64,000 nucleotides of DNA from Ashinkailepas kermadecensis (GCA_034440615.1 JAOTOM010004569.1:1-64000), one strand, 5' to 3'; shown: positions 24,310 through 35,398, counted from the first letter of the stretch. Translations and numbers: made by a program. The notes: generated by a model not told the origin, from the sequence alone.

Positions 24310-25300
24310 GCGTCGAATGTCTCCCACTGGCTTTCCTCCCACTGGTCTGTCTCACACAGGTATGTCTCCCGTCCAGTGTCTCCTATTGGTCTGTCTTCCT
24401 TGCAGTGTCTCCCACTGGTCTGTCTTCCATTCAGTGTCTCCCACTGGTCTGTCTCCCGTCCAGTGTGTCCCACTGGTCTGTCTCCATCTAGAGTATCCCA
24501 CTGGTCTGTCTCCCACTGGTCTGTCTTCCGTCCAGTGTCTCCCACTGGTCTGTTTCCCGTCCAGTGTCTCCTATTGGTCTGTCTCTCGTCCAGTGTCTCC
24601 CACTGGTCTGTCTTCCGTTCAGTGTTTCCCACTCGTCTGCCATTCGTCTAGTATCTCCCACTGGTCTGTATTTCGTCCAGTATCTCCCACTGGTTTGTCT
24701 TCCTTTCAGTGTCTCCCACTGGTCTGTCTCCCATCCAGTGTCTCCCACTGGTCTGCCTCTCATCCAGTGTTTTCCACTGGTCTGTCTCCCATCCAGTGTT
24801 TTCCACTGGTCTGTCTTCCGTCCAATGTCTCCCACTGACTTGTCTCCAACTGGTCTGTTTTCCATTCAGTGTCTCCCACTGGTCTGTCTCCCATCCAGTG
24901 TTTTCCACTGGTATGTCTTCCGTCCAATGTCTCCCACTGGTCTGTTTTCCATTCAGTGTCTCCCACTGGTCTGTTTTCCATTCAGTGTCTCCCATTGGTC
25001 TGTCTCCCATCCAGTGTTTTCCACTGGTCTGTCTTCCGTCCAATGTCTCCCACTGGTCTGTCTCCCATCCAGTGTCTCCTATTGGTCTGTCATCCTTGCA
25101 GTGTGTCCCACTGGTCTGTCTTCCATTCAGTGTCTCCCACTGGTCTGTCTTCCTTTCAGTGTCTCCCACTGGTATGTCTTCCGTCCAGTGTTTTCCACTG
25201 GTCTGTCTTCCGTCCAATGTCTCCCACTGACTTGTCTCCCACTGGCCTGTCTTTCGTCCAGTGTCTCTCACTGGTCTGTTTCCTGTCGCACTGCTGACTG
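24310..25300. repeat. Minisatellite, about 29-bp unit, about 33 copies
   Basis: Units share cactggtctgtctcccatcc then agtgtctcc. Many substitutions and occasional shortened units. Long open frames on both strands are repeat-driven. Confidence 0.95.
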
Positions 25301-25870
25301 TCGGTATCACGGTTACTTGATAAAAGTGACCAAACTTACTGGAACGGACATACAAAAGGGGGTCTTCTGACATGGCCAGCGGGAAGAAAATTATCCTCTC
25401 CGTATTGAGCGGCCCAAAAGTTTCCTCTTCAAACACAGGACTCCAAAAATATATATCCAGCTCTGTCCTGCCCAGCTGTGTGTAGTGCCGTCGACGGCTG
25501 TTGCTAGATGCTGTTCGCAGCTGCTGTTCGCCTCCGCGCAGTACCGTTACGGTTGTCGTGGGATTCTGCTTACAGCTGCTGTGCGGCCAGGCCGTTCCGG
25601 CTGCCGTGCCGTGCGGCTGTGCGCGGCGCTGTGACCGGTCGTCGGCCGGTTCGGCCGCACCAGATGAGCAGCAGTGCGCCGGTAAAACCCGGCCGGACCC
25701 TGTCGCACGGCATAGCTGTGACGAGGTGACCCGCACCTGTTGCCACCGGCACAGACTGTCACAGCCAGCCATGCTGATCAGCCAGCCCATCAACCAGCTA
25801 TGCTCATGTTGTGGAGGGGAGGAGGCCTCCACGGCCGTTCGCGACCGGGAACACGGGCTCTATAGCCTCC
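25301..25870. other. Unique sequence, no gene recognised
   Basis: The right half is GC-richer with overlapping frames; nothing family-like was seen. Confidence 0.45.
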
Positions 25871-25872
25871 TG

Positions 25873-26420
25873 CGACCGAGATCACGGCCTCCACAGCCTC
25901 CCCGGCAGACAGCATAGTCTCGACAGCCTCCCGCGGCAGACAGCATATTCTCGACAGCCTCCCGCGGCAAACAGCATAGTCTCGCCAGCCTCCCGCGGCA
26001 GACAGCATAGTCTCGCCAGCCTCCCACGGCAGACAGCATAGTCTCGCCAGCCTCCCACGGCAGACAGCATAGTCTCGCGCTCCCGGCAACAGCACTCCCA
26101 CGGCAGACAGCATAGTCTCGCCAGCCTCCCGCGGCAGACAGCATAGTCTCGCCAGCCTCCCGCGGCAGACAGCATAGTCTCGCCAGCCTCCCACGGCAGA
26201 CAGCATAGTCTCGACAGCCTCCCACGGCAGACAGCATAGTCTCGACAGCCTCCCGCGGCAGACAGCATAGTCTCGCCAGCCTCCCACGGCAGACAGCATA
26301 GTCTCGACAGCCTCCCACGGCAGACAGCATAGTCTCGACAGCCTCCCGCGGCAGACAGCATAGTCTCGCCAGCCTCCTGTGGCAAACAGCATAGTCTCGA
26401 CAGCCTCCTGCTCAACAGCC
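25873..26420. repeat. Minisatellite, 31-bp unit, about 17 copies
   Basis: Units share ggcagacagcatagtctcgc then cagcctcccgc. One irregular unit at 26074-26100 carries gctcccggcaacag. 26421-26640 is unique. Confidence 0.95.
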
Positions 26421-26640
26421 TCCTGTGCTTGGTGTTCACGTTGAGAGTTGAACCGGAATGTCGCAGGTCAGGTTGGACTGATGGTTGGACTGATAGCTGG
26501 ACCGGCATGGCACGACAGGGTCAACTGGCAGTCGGATCGAGATGCCAGTTCAGACTAGATTGGCGCGATTTTTGTTCTCGATTGATCCGTGATGTCAGAT
26601 CAGCCTAGGCTAGTGGTACGACTGGCCGTCATGCGGGGTT

Positions 26641-27108
26641 GGTCACCAGATCTCGAGCACCGTCACCAGATCTCGAGCACCGTCACCAGATCTCGAGCAC
26701 CGTCACCAGATCTCGAGCACCGTCACCAGATCTCGAGCACCGTCACCAGATCTCGAGCACCGTCACCAGATCTCGAGCACCGTCACCAGATCTCGAGCAC
26801 CGTCACCAGATCTCGAGCACCGTCACCAGATCTCGAGCACCGTCACCAGATCTCGAGCACCGTCACCAGATCTCGAGCACCGTCACCAGATCTCGAGCAC
26901 CGTCACCAGATCTCGAGCACCGTCACCAGATCTCGAGCACCGTCACCAGATCTCGAGCACCGTCACCAGATCTCGAGCACCGTCACCAGATCTCGAGCAC
27001 CGTCACCAGATCTCGAGCACCGTCACCAGATCTCGAGCACCGTCACCAGATCTCGAGCACCGTCACCAGATCTCGAGTCCTGTAGCACCAGATCTCGAGC
27101 ACCGTCAG
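26641..27108. repeat. Almost perfect 20-bp minisatellite, 21 identical copies plus variants
   Basis: The unit is GTCACCAGATCTCGAGCACC. Twenty-one successive units are identical; only the first base and the last two units differ. The core AGATCTCGAG fuses a BglII and a XhoI site. The 20-bp period rotates the frame, giving overlapping false open frames. Confidence 0.98.
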
Positions 27109-27639
27109 CTCTGACCTGGACGCCGGTGGACCGCAACCGGGGTATCCCCTAATCGCAGGTGGATGTTCCGGCTTGGGCAATCTCCCCGCGTCGGGGCCAG
27201 CGCGGTTCCAGCCGCGGAGGGATACTGTCTCGGCTCTGGAACCACGGGCCCGGACAGTCTCCTGTGCCTCGGAGTTCGCGATCTCGGCCAGGATATGTAC
27301 CCCGATAGGTCACGGCATTGGCCACAGCTGACCTCGGACCTCTCCACCGGCACCGTGTCGAATAGTTTCGGAACTTTGCCTGCAGGACACACATTCCAGG
27401 GAGACGTGACTATGGAAATCGGCTGAAGAGACACTACCACAACCGATCATGACACGTCTGTTTTCCACGCCGCCAGTGTCCCACAAGGTGCCAGTTTGCT
27501 GGCTCACCCTGTCGCGCCATCCCACCGAGCGACGTGTGCACCATCCTCTCCGGCAGGCCGTCCCCTTCAGGGACCGGTCGCGTCCCCCTCCCCTCCGTCG
27601 GTGGGCCGGCGCGTCCCCTCCGTCGGCGTTCAGCGGTCA
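27109..27639. other. Unique sequence, no gene seen
   Basis: No exon, repeat or RNA gene recognised. Confidence 0.45.
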
Positions 27640-28200
27640 CGTGGTGTGCCGGTCGGACGTCTGGGGGCGGACGGCGCGTGGCCCGCTCGGGGGCCGCCGT
27701 CACCGCCGCCACCGCCGCCGCCACCGCCGCCCCCGCCCCGCCCCAGTCACGTGGTCGGCACGGGGCTGGCCGCACGCGGTGACGTGGACCGACGTCAGCA
27801 GACCGACCGACGTCAGCGGACCGACTGCCGCCGATCTTGCCTGACCCGACCGAGCCGTTCCCTGACCCACAGCCAACTCGACAGACGTCACTCCCGACCT
27901 CAGGCTTAGCTGACCCTCTGCTATGCTCCCTGACCTCAGCTGACCCGGCTCCCCGACTCAATTAGCTCAGCAGCCAGCTCTGTGGTGCCATGCGAGCTGA
28001 CCCAGGCCCGACTCCTGACCTTAGGTGACGCAACTGAGGGAGGGGAGGGGGGGGTGCGAACGCGACCGCCCCTCGGTTACCTGGACCCTACTGACCTGAC
28101 AAGCTTACTCCCTGATCCAGTTGACTCGACTGACCCGCTCCCTGATCCTACCCTTAACCGACGCCACACCTTCATCTAAGGTAACTCAGACGATCTCTCC
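27640..28200. other. GC-rich island with (GCC)n and a ctgacc-rich degenerate repeat
   Basis: A gccaccgccgccgccaccgc run lies at about 27700-27745. From 27780 to 28170 ctgacc/cgactcc motifs recur with loose spacing. No gene recognised. Confidence 0.5.
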
Positions 28201-29900
28201 CCACACGGCTCTCAATGACCCACAATCGACCCTGGCCGGCACTTGCTGATCCCTGACGACACTGCTTTTTGACTTCGACTGACCGTCTGGCTCCACCTCC
28301 CTCACCACTCCCCGAAGCCACGCCCTCGCACCAGGTCGCTTACTCTACATCACGGAAGTCAGCTCCTCGCGCAGTCTTTCCGGTGGTCGCTGACCAATAA
28401 AGCACCGTACGGGCCCGGTGACATGACGTGGCTTCCGTCCGATACGGCCACGTTTTTGCCGCGGTGTTGCCGAGCGTGCGCATCACGGGCTCACTGTCGT
28501 CATGGAAACGTGGCACGAAGCGCCCACTTCAATGGTGAGCAGCGGCAGGCCAATGACCACCAAGACCATGCTGCACACAGCAGCTGGCGACGGAGAATCG
28601 ATACCGGGGCATCACCAACGGCACAGAAATAGACCCGGCGGGCCTGTCGGGCCCCGAGTCGGGCGGCTGCGGCGGCCGCGACGCAACCGAAGCCGCGCAG
28701 AGGACCGAGCACTCGGCTACCGCCCACGCCTGTCAGCGTCCCGACGGGTGGTCTCGACGTCTGCGTGCACGGCACGGCGTCCCACCCGCTCGTCAGCGAG
28801 GTGTGCCAGCACATGTCACCCGGCGGCGCCCCAGGGCGAAATCCACTCGGCGCCGCGTCCGTCCGCCGATGCAGCGCCGTCTCCTTTCGTGCGCGCCGGC
28901 CGGGTTGCGCTGCGCCCGCACCGAGGCCACGCCGCTCGGGCGCACCATCCAAAACACAGACACACACACATGCTCAGCTGACATTTACAACGCACAAAAA
29001 AGCCGTGGTGCACCTCCCACACCGTGCCGGATTTCATGCCGTAGGTACTCACCGGTCTCGTGGCGTGCCCTCTCCGTTCGCTGGGTGTGTGTGGCCGCGC
29101 CGCGGCAGTGCGTCCTCGTCCGGCCTGGCTGGCGCTGCACGGGCTCTGAAGGCCTGGCAGCTCGCGCCAGCCACCGCACCGAGCCTGCCGCCGCCGGACG
29201 ATCCCAAACGGCCGGCCGGGGGAGGCCGCTGGCAATCGGGCTCAGGCAGTTGGCGCGTAAACAAAGCCCTCGGTCGGCGGAGGCGGCCCGCGGCCGGCAG
29301 TCTCCTCAGCCGCCAAGACGAACTTCAGACTCGCTCGCGATCGTGAGAGCCTCTCCTCCAGCATGTGATCGTCCAGCCCGGTGTTCGATCCACCTCCTTG
29401 CCAGAATAAATCGATATTAAAGGTGTACAGGCTCTGTGCACGTGCGGACGCTGATGGGTGCAGCGGCGGCGGCGACGGGCGGGCCGATGCCTGTGTCGGC
29501 GACTGTACGGAGTGCGACCGCACCGGGCCGGCGAGCGCCGGCTGCCAGCCGGAGGAAACCGACCCGGCCCTGCCGTCGGCGGCGTCATGGAAACGACCGC
29601 CACAGTCGGAAAGGTCAGCGTCCAACGTGCACGCCGCGCTCGCCGGTGGTGCGTGCGCTCCGCCGCCGCGCGTGCATGCGCTCCGAGTTTTTCCGAACAC
29701 CAAGCGAGCAAACGTGCGAGCGCTCTCTGCAGATCGGGATGTATGACGCCGGATGAGCCTGCTCCGCGCCTGCTCTGCGCTCGTCGACGGGTGGGCGTCC
29801 GGCGGCCGTGATGTGACGGCCTGTCGCGCCGCGCCGCCAGCCAGCCGCCCTCGCCTCGCCGGCCGGCACGCTCTCCGCTCCGGCGGCCCGCCGAGACGGC
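28201..29900. other. Long GC- and CpG-rich region, no certain gene
   Basis: Many overlapping low-complexity frames. The minus-strand segment about 29460-29290 (including LYTFNIDLFWQGG and LDDHMLEERL) looks more protein-like than its surroundings but matches no family I know. A single copy resembling the 23-bp unit of the 3-kb array is at 29688-29707. Confidence 0.4.
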
Positions 29901-30334
29901 TCCAGCCGTGACGTCACCGTGACGTCACGGCTGCCGACTTCCCGGCCTTGGCCGCGGTGATGGCGGGCGCCTGCGGGACGAGCAGGTGTCGGCCGCGCCG
30001 CCGACGTCGGCCCGACCGGCCGCTGGTCAGGTCATCGGATCGGGTCACCATCTCAGGTCACCAACAGTCGTTTTACGCTCGTGTCGTCTGCTGGACCATT
30101 GGCTCAGGTCGTCGTTAAGGTTAGCGGCCCATCCCGCCGGCTCGGCGGACCACCGTCAGAGGCCACTGGCTGAGGCCTTGAGCTGTGCAGAGTAACATTA
30201 GCACTCCAGTGGACATCAGAGGCTGATGTTAGTAGTCTCGGGTGCCAGTTGAGGTCAACAGCCCGATTCAGTGTAGTAGCCAGCCAGGAGTTTGCATAAG
30301 GAGTCAAGGGTGCAATTATTTGTCATGCACTGAC
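29901..30334. other. Unique sequence, no gene seen
   Basis: Nothing recognised. The GC content falls from here to the right. Confidence 0.4.
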
Positions 30335-30341
30335 CATGGTC

Positions 30342-30498
30342 CAGTTGAAAGCCGGTGGTCTTGACTTTGCGACGCACTCAGCAGCTGAGGCCACATGGCG
30401 TCGCCTGTCTCTCACCATGGCAGAAAGGGCGGGCAACGCGGGAGACTCGAACCCCGTACCTCTAGCATGCCAGACCAGTAGAAAGCCTGAAAATATTG
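30342..30498 (-). mobile_element. tRNA-derived SINE, family C, copy 1
   Basis: On the minus strand, tggtctggcatgctagaggt then GGGTTCGAGTC (B box) precede a body with gagagacaggcgacgccatg and gctgctgagtgcgtcgc. This matches the copy at 58098-58250 over most of its length. The A-box half is degenerate. CATGGTC flanks both ends (30335-30341 and 30499-30505), a possible target duplication. Confidence 0.75.
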
Positions 30499-30571
30499 CA
30501 TGGTCGAAATGATCGAGGAGGGCGCCTACATTCTCAAGGCACACAACTGTAGAAAAGGCTCCAGTACATTT

Positions 30572-30900
30572 TTATCAGGAATAAAGACAAAATTCCTACT
30601 GAGGTGGCTTTATGATCCAGAGTTCTATTGCTAAGCATAGCTTGTTGCTTGAACCCTAGCCCCACCACAGTCCGTGATTTCCAGTTCAACGGCAGAATTT
30701 TGATGTAGAGTTCAACGTGCCGTCAATGCACCAACACGGCCGCCCCGGTAACACGTTCCCGGCCTTTTCGGGCCAGTTGCCAACTGACCCTCCCAGCAGG
30801 GTCCTAAACGCAAGAGCATGAATCGACTCGAACCCTGGCTTGCCAGGACAGGGAAGCCAGTGCAGACCAGCACTCTAACCAACTGAGCTACCCTGGCGGA
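30572..30900 (-). mobile_element. tRNA-derived SINE, family A, copy 1
   Basis: The minus-strand 5' end is a tRNA-like head: TAGCTCAGTTGGTTAGAG (A box) and GGGTTCGAGTC (B box). A body of about 250 bp follows, including gggagggtcagttggcaact and gcacgttgaactc. The same body in the same order occurs at 34345-34860. The extra body argues against a functional tRNA gene. Confidence 0.85.
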
Positions 30901-31139
30901 AAATCTGCGGCATATTGACGAGATGGCGGCTCACCGTCCCGCACGGGAGTCCATATATTCCGTCTTTCTTAGTATTTTGCAGATTTTACCTGAGTCGACA
31001 AACTCGACCGATTGAGTGGCCAGTTGGTTCGACTGGGTGGGTATTTGTCCACCTAGTTAGCAGGCTGCTGGAGGCCCTGCTGCTGTAACGAACTTAGCTT
31101 CCAACAGTGCATTTGGTATCAAATTAGGTAACCAAGTCA

Positions 31140-31240
31140 TAGCTGTAGGCGTTCGAACTTGCCAGCGGCTGTCCCTCCGCATCGCAGTAGCTGGTACGGC
31201 ACGCTAAGCTGCTGAGCCAACGTCTGTGTGCCGATGGCCG
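31140..31240 (-). mobile_element. Degenerate tRNA-like segment
   Basis: On the minus strand, TTGGCTCAGCAGCTTAGCG resembles an A box of a Leu/Ser-type tRNA, and AAGTTCGAACGCC resembles a B box. Probably a decayed SINE head. No body shared with other copies was found. Confidence 0.35.
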
Positions 31241-31924
31241 GCCCACTGCCCCTCGTGACTTTCGCCAGATGTGGCGGGTCATGTGGTACAGCCGCCGGTC
31301 AGTGGTGTGTGGAGGCTCCCAGCGCTCACGAGTCGCTGAGGAGTTGTCGAGGACGGTAGACTTTCACGCTGCTTTGAGCAGTCACTGAGATTACGTGGCC
31401 ATCCGGGCAAGTGCCCGGCTGCCGCCATTCGCCATTGGAAAGTCCAGTTTATAGAGGCAAATCAACAGAACTTCTTTCGAATCAAGTACCTGCGATCCAG
31501 ACGAGGCTTCCCTAGAATATCACTCAAGCCACAAGAAATTATGGGGCTCCCAGCTGGAGTACAACTTGTCTACACTCCCACTTGACGATGGTAAAGTCCG
31601 TGTCCCCAGCCAATAGTGAGCCCGTTGCTGATGACGCCCTATTGCCCAGGACATGGACGTCGATGACGCGCCGAAGACCAATTCATCGTCATGTGATAAG
31701 ATAACCGCTCTTCTAGTCAAGGTCAGAGTTCGGTGTCGGCACTAATTATACGTCTGAGGGCACCAAGGATCCCATCGGGACCTACAAAACGGATATTACT
31801 TTGGTGCATTTTCTGAAGGGCCCACCGACGTCTAATGCAAAATTATATCCTCTTAAGGGTAATTTGTGTCCCCCCTTAGGTGAGTAGGAAATCTCGAGAG
31901 TGGAATATTCGCAGAACAGATCTA
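31241..31924. other. Unique sequence, no gene seen
   Basis: No recognised coding or repeat content. Confidence 0.4.
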
Positions 31925-32500
31925 TCCTGGGTTTGCGGCAATAGCATGGATCATGTACGCCTGGATTGGAAACCAACAGCTGTTTGCGTATCAGCCCACC
32001 TAACGGTGAGTAAGTAAAAACACGGAAACTCGGCCGGTTTTAGGCCGGGCGCCTATGGGAGTTCAGGGTACGCATTTCGTATTGGAATTTTTGTCCAATT
32101 CATTCAGCCATCCCAGGAGAATTGCATCAGCCTGTCATGATACAGAATTGATCAAGGAACCTTACCGTTCTTTCCTTATTGATTTATTACGCTCCGTTCA
32201 GAAGTTGTCGTGGTACGAAGTGAAGACATCTGTGAGAAGGAACCCACCTCGCCCCAAGGGTCGGCTCACCGATGATGATATCTTGATTATCTTTATCTTG
32301 AATCTTTATCTCTTATCTCTCTGTCTTTACATTGATCTTGAAGTTATTGGACGGGGCAAAGTACATGGAGGCAATGGGCAGATCGAAATGAATTTTGGGG
32401 CACATTCCATTGGCTCCCATGTTAGAAGCTGAAATTACATATTGCGGGGGTAGGTTAAGCAAGCATTGAGGTGGCAGTTCCCCCTCAAAGGTATATAAAA
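31925..32500 (+). repeat. Left arm of a large inverted repeat
   Basis: From gtacgcctggattggaaac through gcctatgggagttc, gatacagaattgatcaagga and gaaccttaccgttctttcc to acatggaggcaatgggcaga, the arm matches the reverse complement of 33068-33597 in order, with substitutions and indels. Confidence 0.85.
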
Positions 32501-33067
32501 TAACACCCCTGAGTCAAACGACTGGCAAGTGGTAGCGAATCGGCGAGAGGTAGTGACGTTGCCAGCTAGGGTATGTTGCAAGGGCTGATCCAAGGGGGAG
32601 GACGAGAAAGTGGCGCCCCTTATGACCCGAAGGACGCCTCTCTTGGAGGTTCCAGTGTACCCCTCCCTCGAATTTATCAGCGCAACGCCCTCCTCGGCCT
32701 GGGAACGGCAGTCCTCTGGGAGTCCGAACGCATGCGCCGCGAATTTTTCGGCGAAAGGCACTCCACAGAAAAAAACAAACAAATGGTGTCCCTCTGGGAG
32801 ATCGGAGTGTCCAAATGTTCTGGACCAAGAGCCGCCCCTCTGGAGAAATGACGCCTCCTTGACAAAATCATAAATCTGTCAGTGGTATGGTGTAGTGGGA
32901 GGGGGCTTGTACCCTCCATGGAACTTCCGCTCAATCCTCTTCGCGGATTGGTGGGTTCGCCGAAGTCTGTACTCTCCCATTCAGTTGTGTAAACCACTCC
33001 ACCGGAAAATATCAGCCACATATCTAGAGAGCGAGGAGGGTGTGGGCTCACGCAGAACCGCCCATTC
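32501..33067. other. Spacer between the inverted-repeat arms
   Basis: About 570 bp that do not match each other in inverted orientation. Short frames are present on both strands; no transposase is recognised. Confidence 0.5.
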
Positions 33068-33597
33068 TTATCTTTGAGGGTGAAACTGCCCCCTTAATGC
33101 TTGCTTCCCCCCACCCGCAATAATTTCAACTTCTAACATGGGAGCCTATGGAATGTGACCCCCCCCTATTCATTTTGGTATGCCTATTGCCTTCATGTAC
33201 TTTTCCCACTCCGATCATTTTAAGAAAGCGGCATCGGTGGGCCGACCCTTTCGGCGAAATGGGCTCCCTCTCATACATGCCTTCACTTCGCATCACGACA
33301 ACCTCGGAACGAAGCGTAATAAATAAATAAAGAAAGAACGGTAAGGTTCCTTGATCAATTCTGTATCATGAAAGGCAGATGCCGAATCAATTTGAAAAAA
33401 TGCCAATACGAATTGGCATGGTGAAATGGCCAACCCCGAACTCCCATAGGCGCACGGCCTAAAACTGGCCGCGCTTCCGTGTTTTTCCTTACCCTCCGCT
33501 AGGTGGCAGGTTGGTGCCGCTGATACACGCAGATGAAAGGCGCCGACGCGGAGTTTCCAATCCAGGCGTACATCATCCATGGCAATAGTACGTTCCA
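33068..33597 (-). repeat. Right arm of a large inverted repeat
   Basis: Inverted copy of the left arm; it includes an AATAAATAAATAAAG stretch at 33317-33333 where the left arm has a shorter version. Confidence 0.85.
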
Positions 33598-33854
33598 ATA
33601 TACTGCTACTCAGCCAATATATTTACTGTCTACGCTGTCTCTGGGGTACCGTGATCGGACTCCAATAACGTCTTGTCATCCTTAACAACGACTTAGCCGC
33701 CCAATAGTACCCCAATAGGGGCCTAACAGCAACTCGGGTCCCCTCTCCCACCCCCACACAAATCCCCGCAGCGGGTTGGCAGACCTTCAACAACATCGAA
33801 CGCCCAGCATTGATCCCAAAGCTCAACATTAGCTGGAGCGTACCGACACAGCAG

Positions 33855-33978
33855 TGCAGAGCCACCGACAACAGCCCAGGAGCTCCAACAGCAGCCCAGA
33901 GCCTTCAACAACAGCCCGGAGCAGCCAACAGCAGTCCGGAGCCTCCAAAAACAGCCCAAGCCTCCCAACAGCCATTTG
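33855..33978. repeat. Degenerate minisatellite, about 24-27-bp unit
   Basis: About five copies of aacagcagcccagagcctcc with substitutions. The flanks 33600-33850 and 33980-34080 are unremarkable. Confidence 0.7.
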
Positions 33979-34082
33979 ACACCCTAATGTATTGAGGACG
34001 AAGTCTTGGGTCCTGACTAAGTTGTGAGGTGCTTAGTATTTCAGCCTGTGCGTGGAAATTTTCCCCCGGGGGCGAAATTCTT

Positions 34083-34344
34083 GGTTATGGTCCTGAGCTT
34101 GTTGCATCCATGGTACTGAGCTAGTTGCATCCATAATAACCACTGTACGTGGTGGGCACGCATCGTCAAATAAATAAATATATAAAGAAATATATGGTCT
34201 TGAGCTAGTTTTTGCCCATGGCCTTGAGCTAGTTACAAACATGGTCCTCAGCTAGTTACAACCATGGTCCTGAGCTAGTTACAACCATGGTCATGAGCTA
34301 GTTACACCCATGGTCATGAGCTAATTACACTCATGATCTTGAGC
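34083..34344. repeat. Minisatellite (left part), about 26-bp unit, interrupted
   Basis: Units share atggtcctgagctagttaca then acc. A retroposon 3' end with AAAT repeats (34131-34178) breaks it, and the array continues at 34862 beyond a SINE. Confidence 0.88.
34131..34190 (+). mobile_element. Retroposon 3' end with AAAT tail inside a minisatellite
   Basis: A segment beginning ccataataaccactgtacg ends in catcgtcaaataaataaata. It matches the segment at 24103 and lies between units of the ggtcctgagctag array. Confidence 0.6.
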
Positions 34345-34860
34345 TAGTTTTTTATATAAGAAATTTAGTCCGAATTCTTGCTGGGTGGCTTCATGGACCA
34401 GGATTCCATCGATAAGCAAAGCTTGTTGCGTGAACCCTGACCCCAACACCCCATCCATGAATTGCAGTTCAACGGCATAATTTTGACCGGGAGTTCAACG
34501 TGCCGACAATGCACCGACACGGCTGCCCGGTAGCTCGCACCCCGGCCTTATCGGGTCAGTTGCCAACTGACCCTCCCAGCCGGGAGTTAAATGCAACTCC
34601 AACCCTGCCTTGCCAGGACAGGGCAGACCTGGTGGTTTTTATTGGGTGATTCAGGACGCAATTTACACACATTCACGGGTAATGGCGCCGCCCACACTGT
34701 TTCGCCGGTGGGCCGCGGGATTAGGGAATGTCCCGAGCGGTGCGAGTGTTGAACCCGGGACCTTTGGTACCTAGAGCTCAACATCTTGACCACTCGGCCA
34801 TCTCCGCCCCGGGAGACCTGTGCGGGCCAGCGCTCTAGCCAACTGAGCTACCGGGGCGGC
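34345..34860 (-). mobile_element. tRNA-derived SINE, family A, copy 2, split by SINE B
   Basis: The minus-strand head has TAGCTCAGTTGGCTAGAG; the body matches the copy at 30572-30900. It is interrupted at 34632-34813 by a family B SINE. Its own insertion splits the surrounding minisatellite. Confidence 0.85.
34632..34813 (-). mobile_element. tRNA-derived SINE, family B, full copy nested in family A
   Basis: The minus-strand head has GATGGCCGAGTGGTCAAG (A box of Leu/Ser tRNA type) and CGGGTTCAACACTCG (B box). The body includes gtgggcggcgccattacccg and the 3' end cacccaataaaaacc. The 7-bp direct repeat AGACCTG flanks it at 34625-34631 and 34814-34820. Confidence 0.9.
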
Positions 34861-34861
34861 T

Positions 34862-35005
34862 CCATAGTTAGCACCCATGGTCCTTAGCTAGTTACACCCG
34901 TGGCCCTGAGCTAGTTAGCACCCATGGTCCTGAGCGTAAAGTTACATCCATGGTCCTGAGCGCGTCCTTGAGCATGAATTTACATCTTTGGTCCAGAGCA
35001 GTGTC
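34862..35005. repeat. Minisatellite (right part), continuation of the 34.1-kb array
   Basis: Units share cccatggtcctgagctagtt and become more diverged to the right (gagcgtaaagttacatcc, gagcatgaatttacatc). Confidence 0.82.
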
Positions 35006-35215
35006 CCAAAATTCATTGTTGATGCCAGGTTACAGGACCGAAAATTATCACTGATGAAAAATAATCATCATCAACACGCATAATTATATCGGGGAAGATG
35101 GGGCTGGCTCCGACATTTTTCAGACTTAACACTGCTACGTGACAGTGTCTTCGTTGGAGAAAAGGCGCTTGCTGCATTAGATGGCTATATCTGTCGATTA
35201 CATATCGGTCACCTA

Positions 35216-35384
35216 TGGTGGTGGTGGTTACTGGTTTTACGACACGTCGACCGTTGAGTCATGAAGCGTCGCCGATCTCTGACGCCGATTGTCGCGGGCG
35301 AAGAGTAGCGACAGGTAAGACTCGAACCCACTATCTTTCGATTGTGAGACGGGCAACTTACCCCTAGGCTACTCGTCCCCTTAT
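35216..35384 (-). mobile_element. tRNA-Val-like SINE with 14-bp target duplication
   Basis: The minus-strand head has GTAGCCTAGGGGTAAG (A box), GCCCGTCTCACAATCGAAAG like a tRNA-Val anticodon arm (CAC), and GGGTTCGAGTC (B box). The body shares cagagatcggcgacgc with family C. Direct repeats ATAT(C/T)GGTCACCTA flank it at 35202-35215 and 35385-35398, with one mismatch. Confidence 0.85.
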
Positions 35385-35398
35385 ATATTGGTCACCTA

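Noticed and set aside
30820..30900. Functional tRNA gene
   Set aside because: A and B boxes are present, but the arms do not pair well and a shared non-tRNA body follows, as in a SINE.
34740..34813. Functional Leu/Ser tRNA gene
   Set aside because: It is the head of a SINE with flanking target duplication and a shared body.
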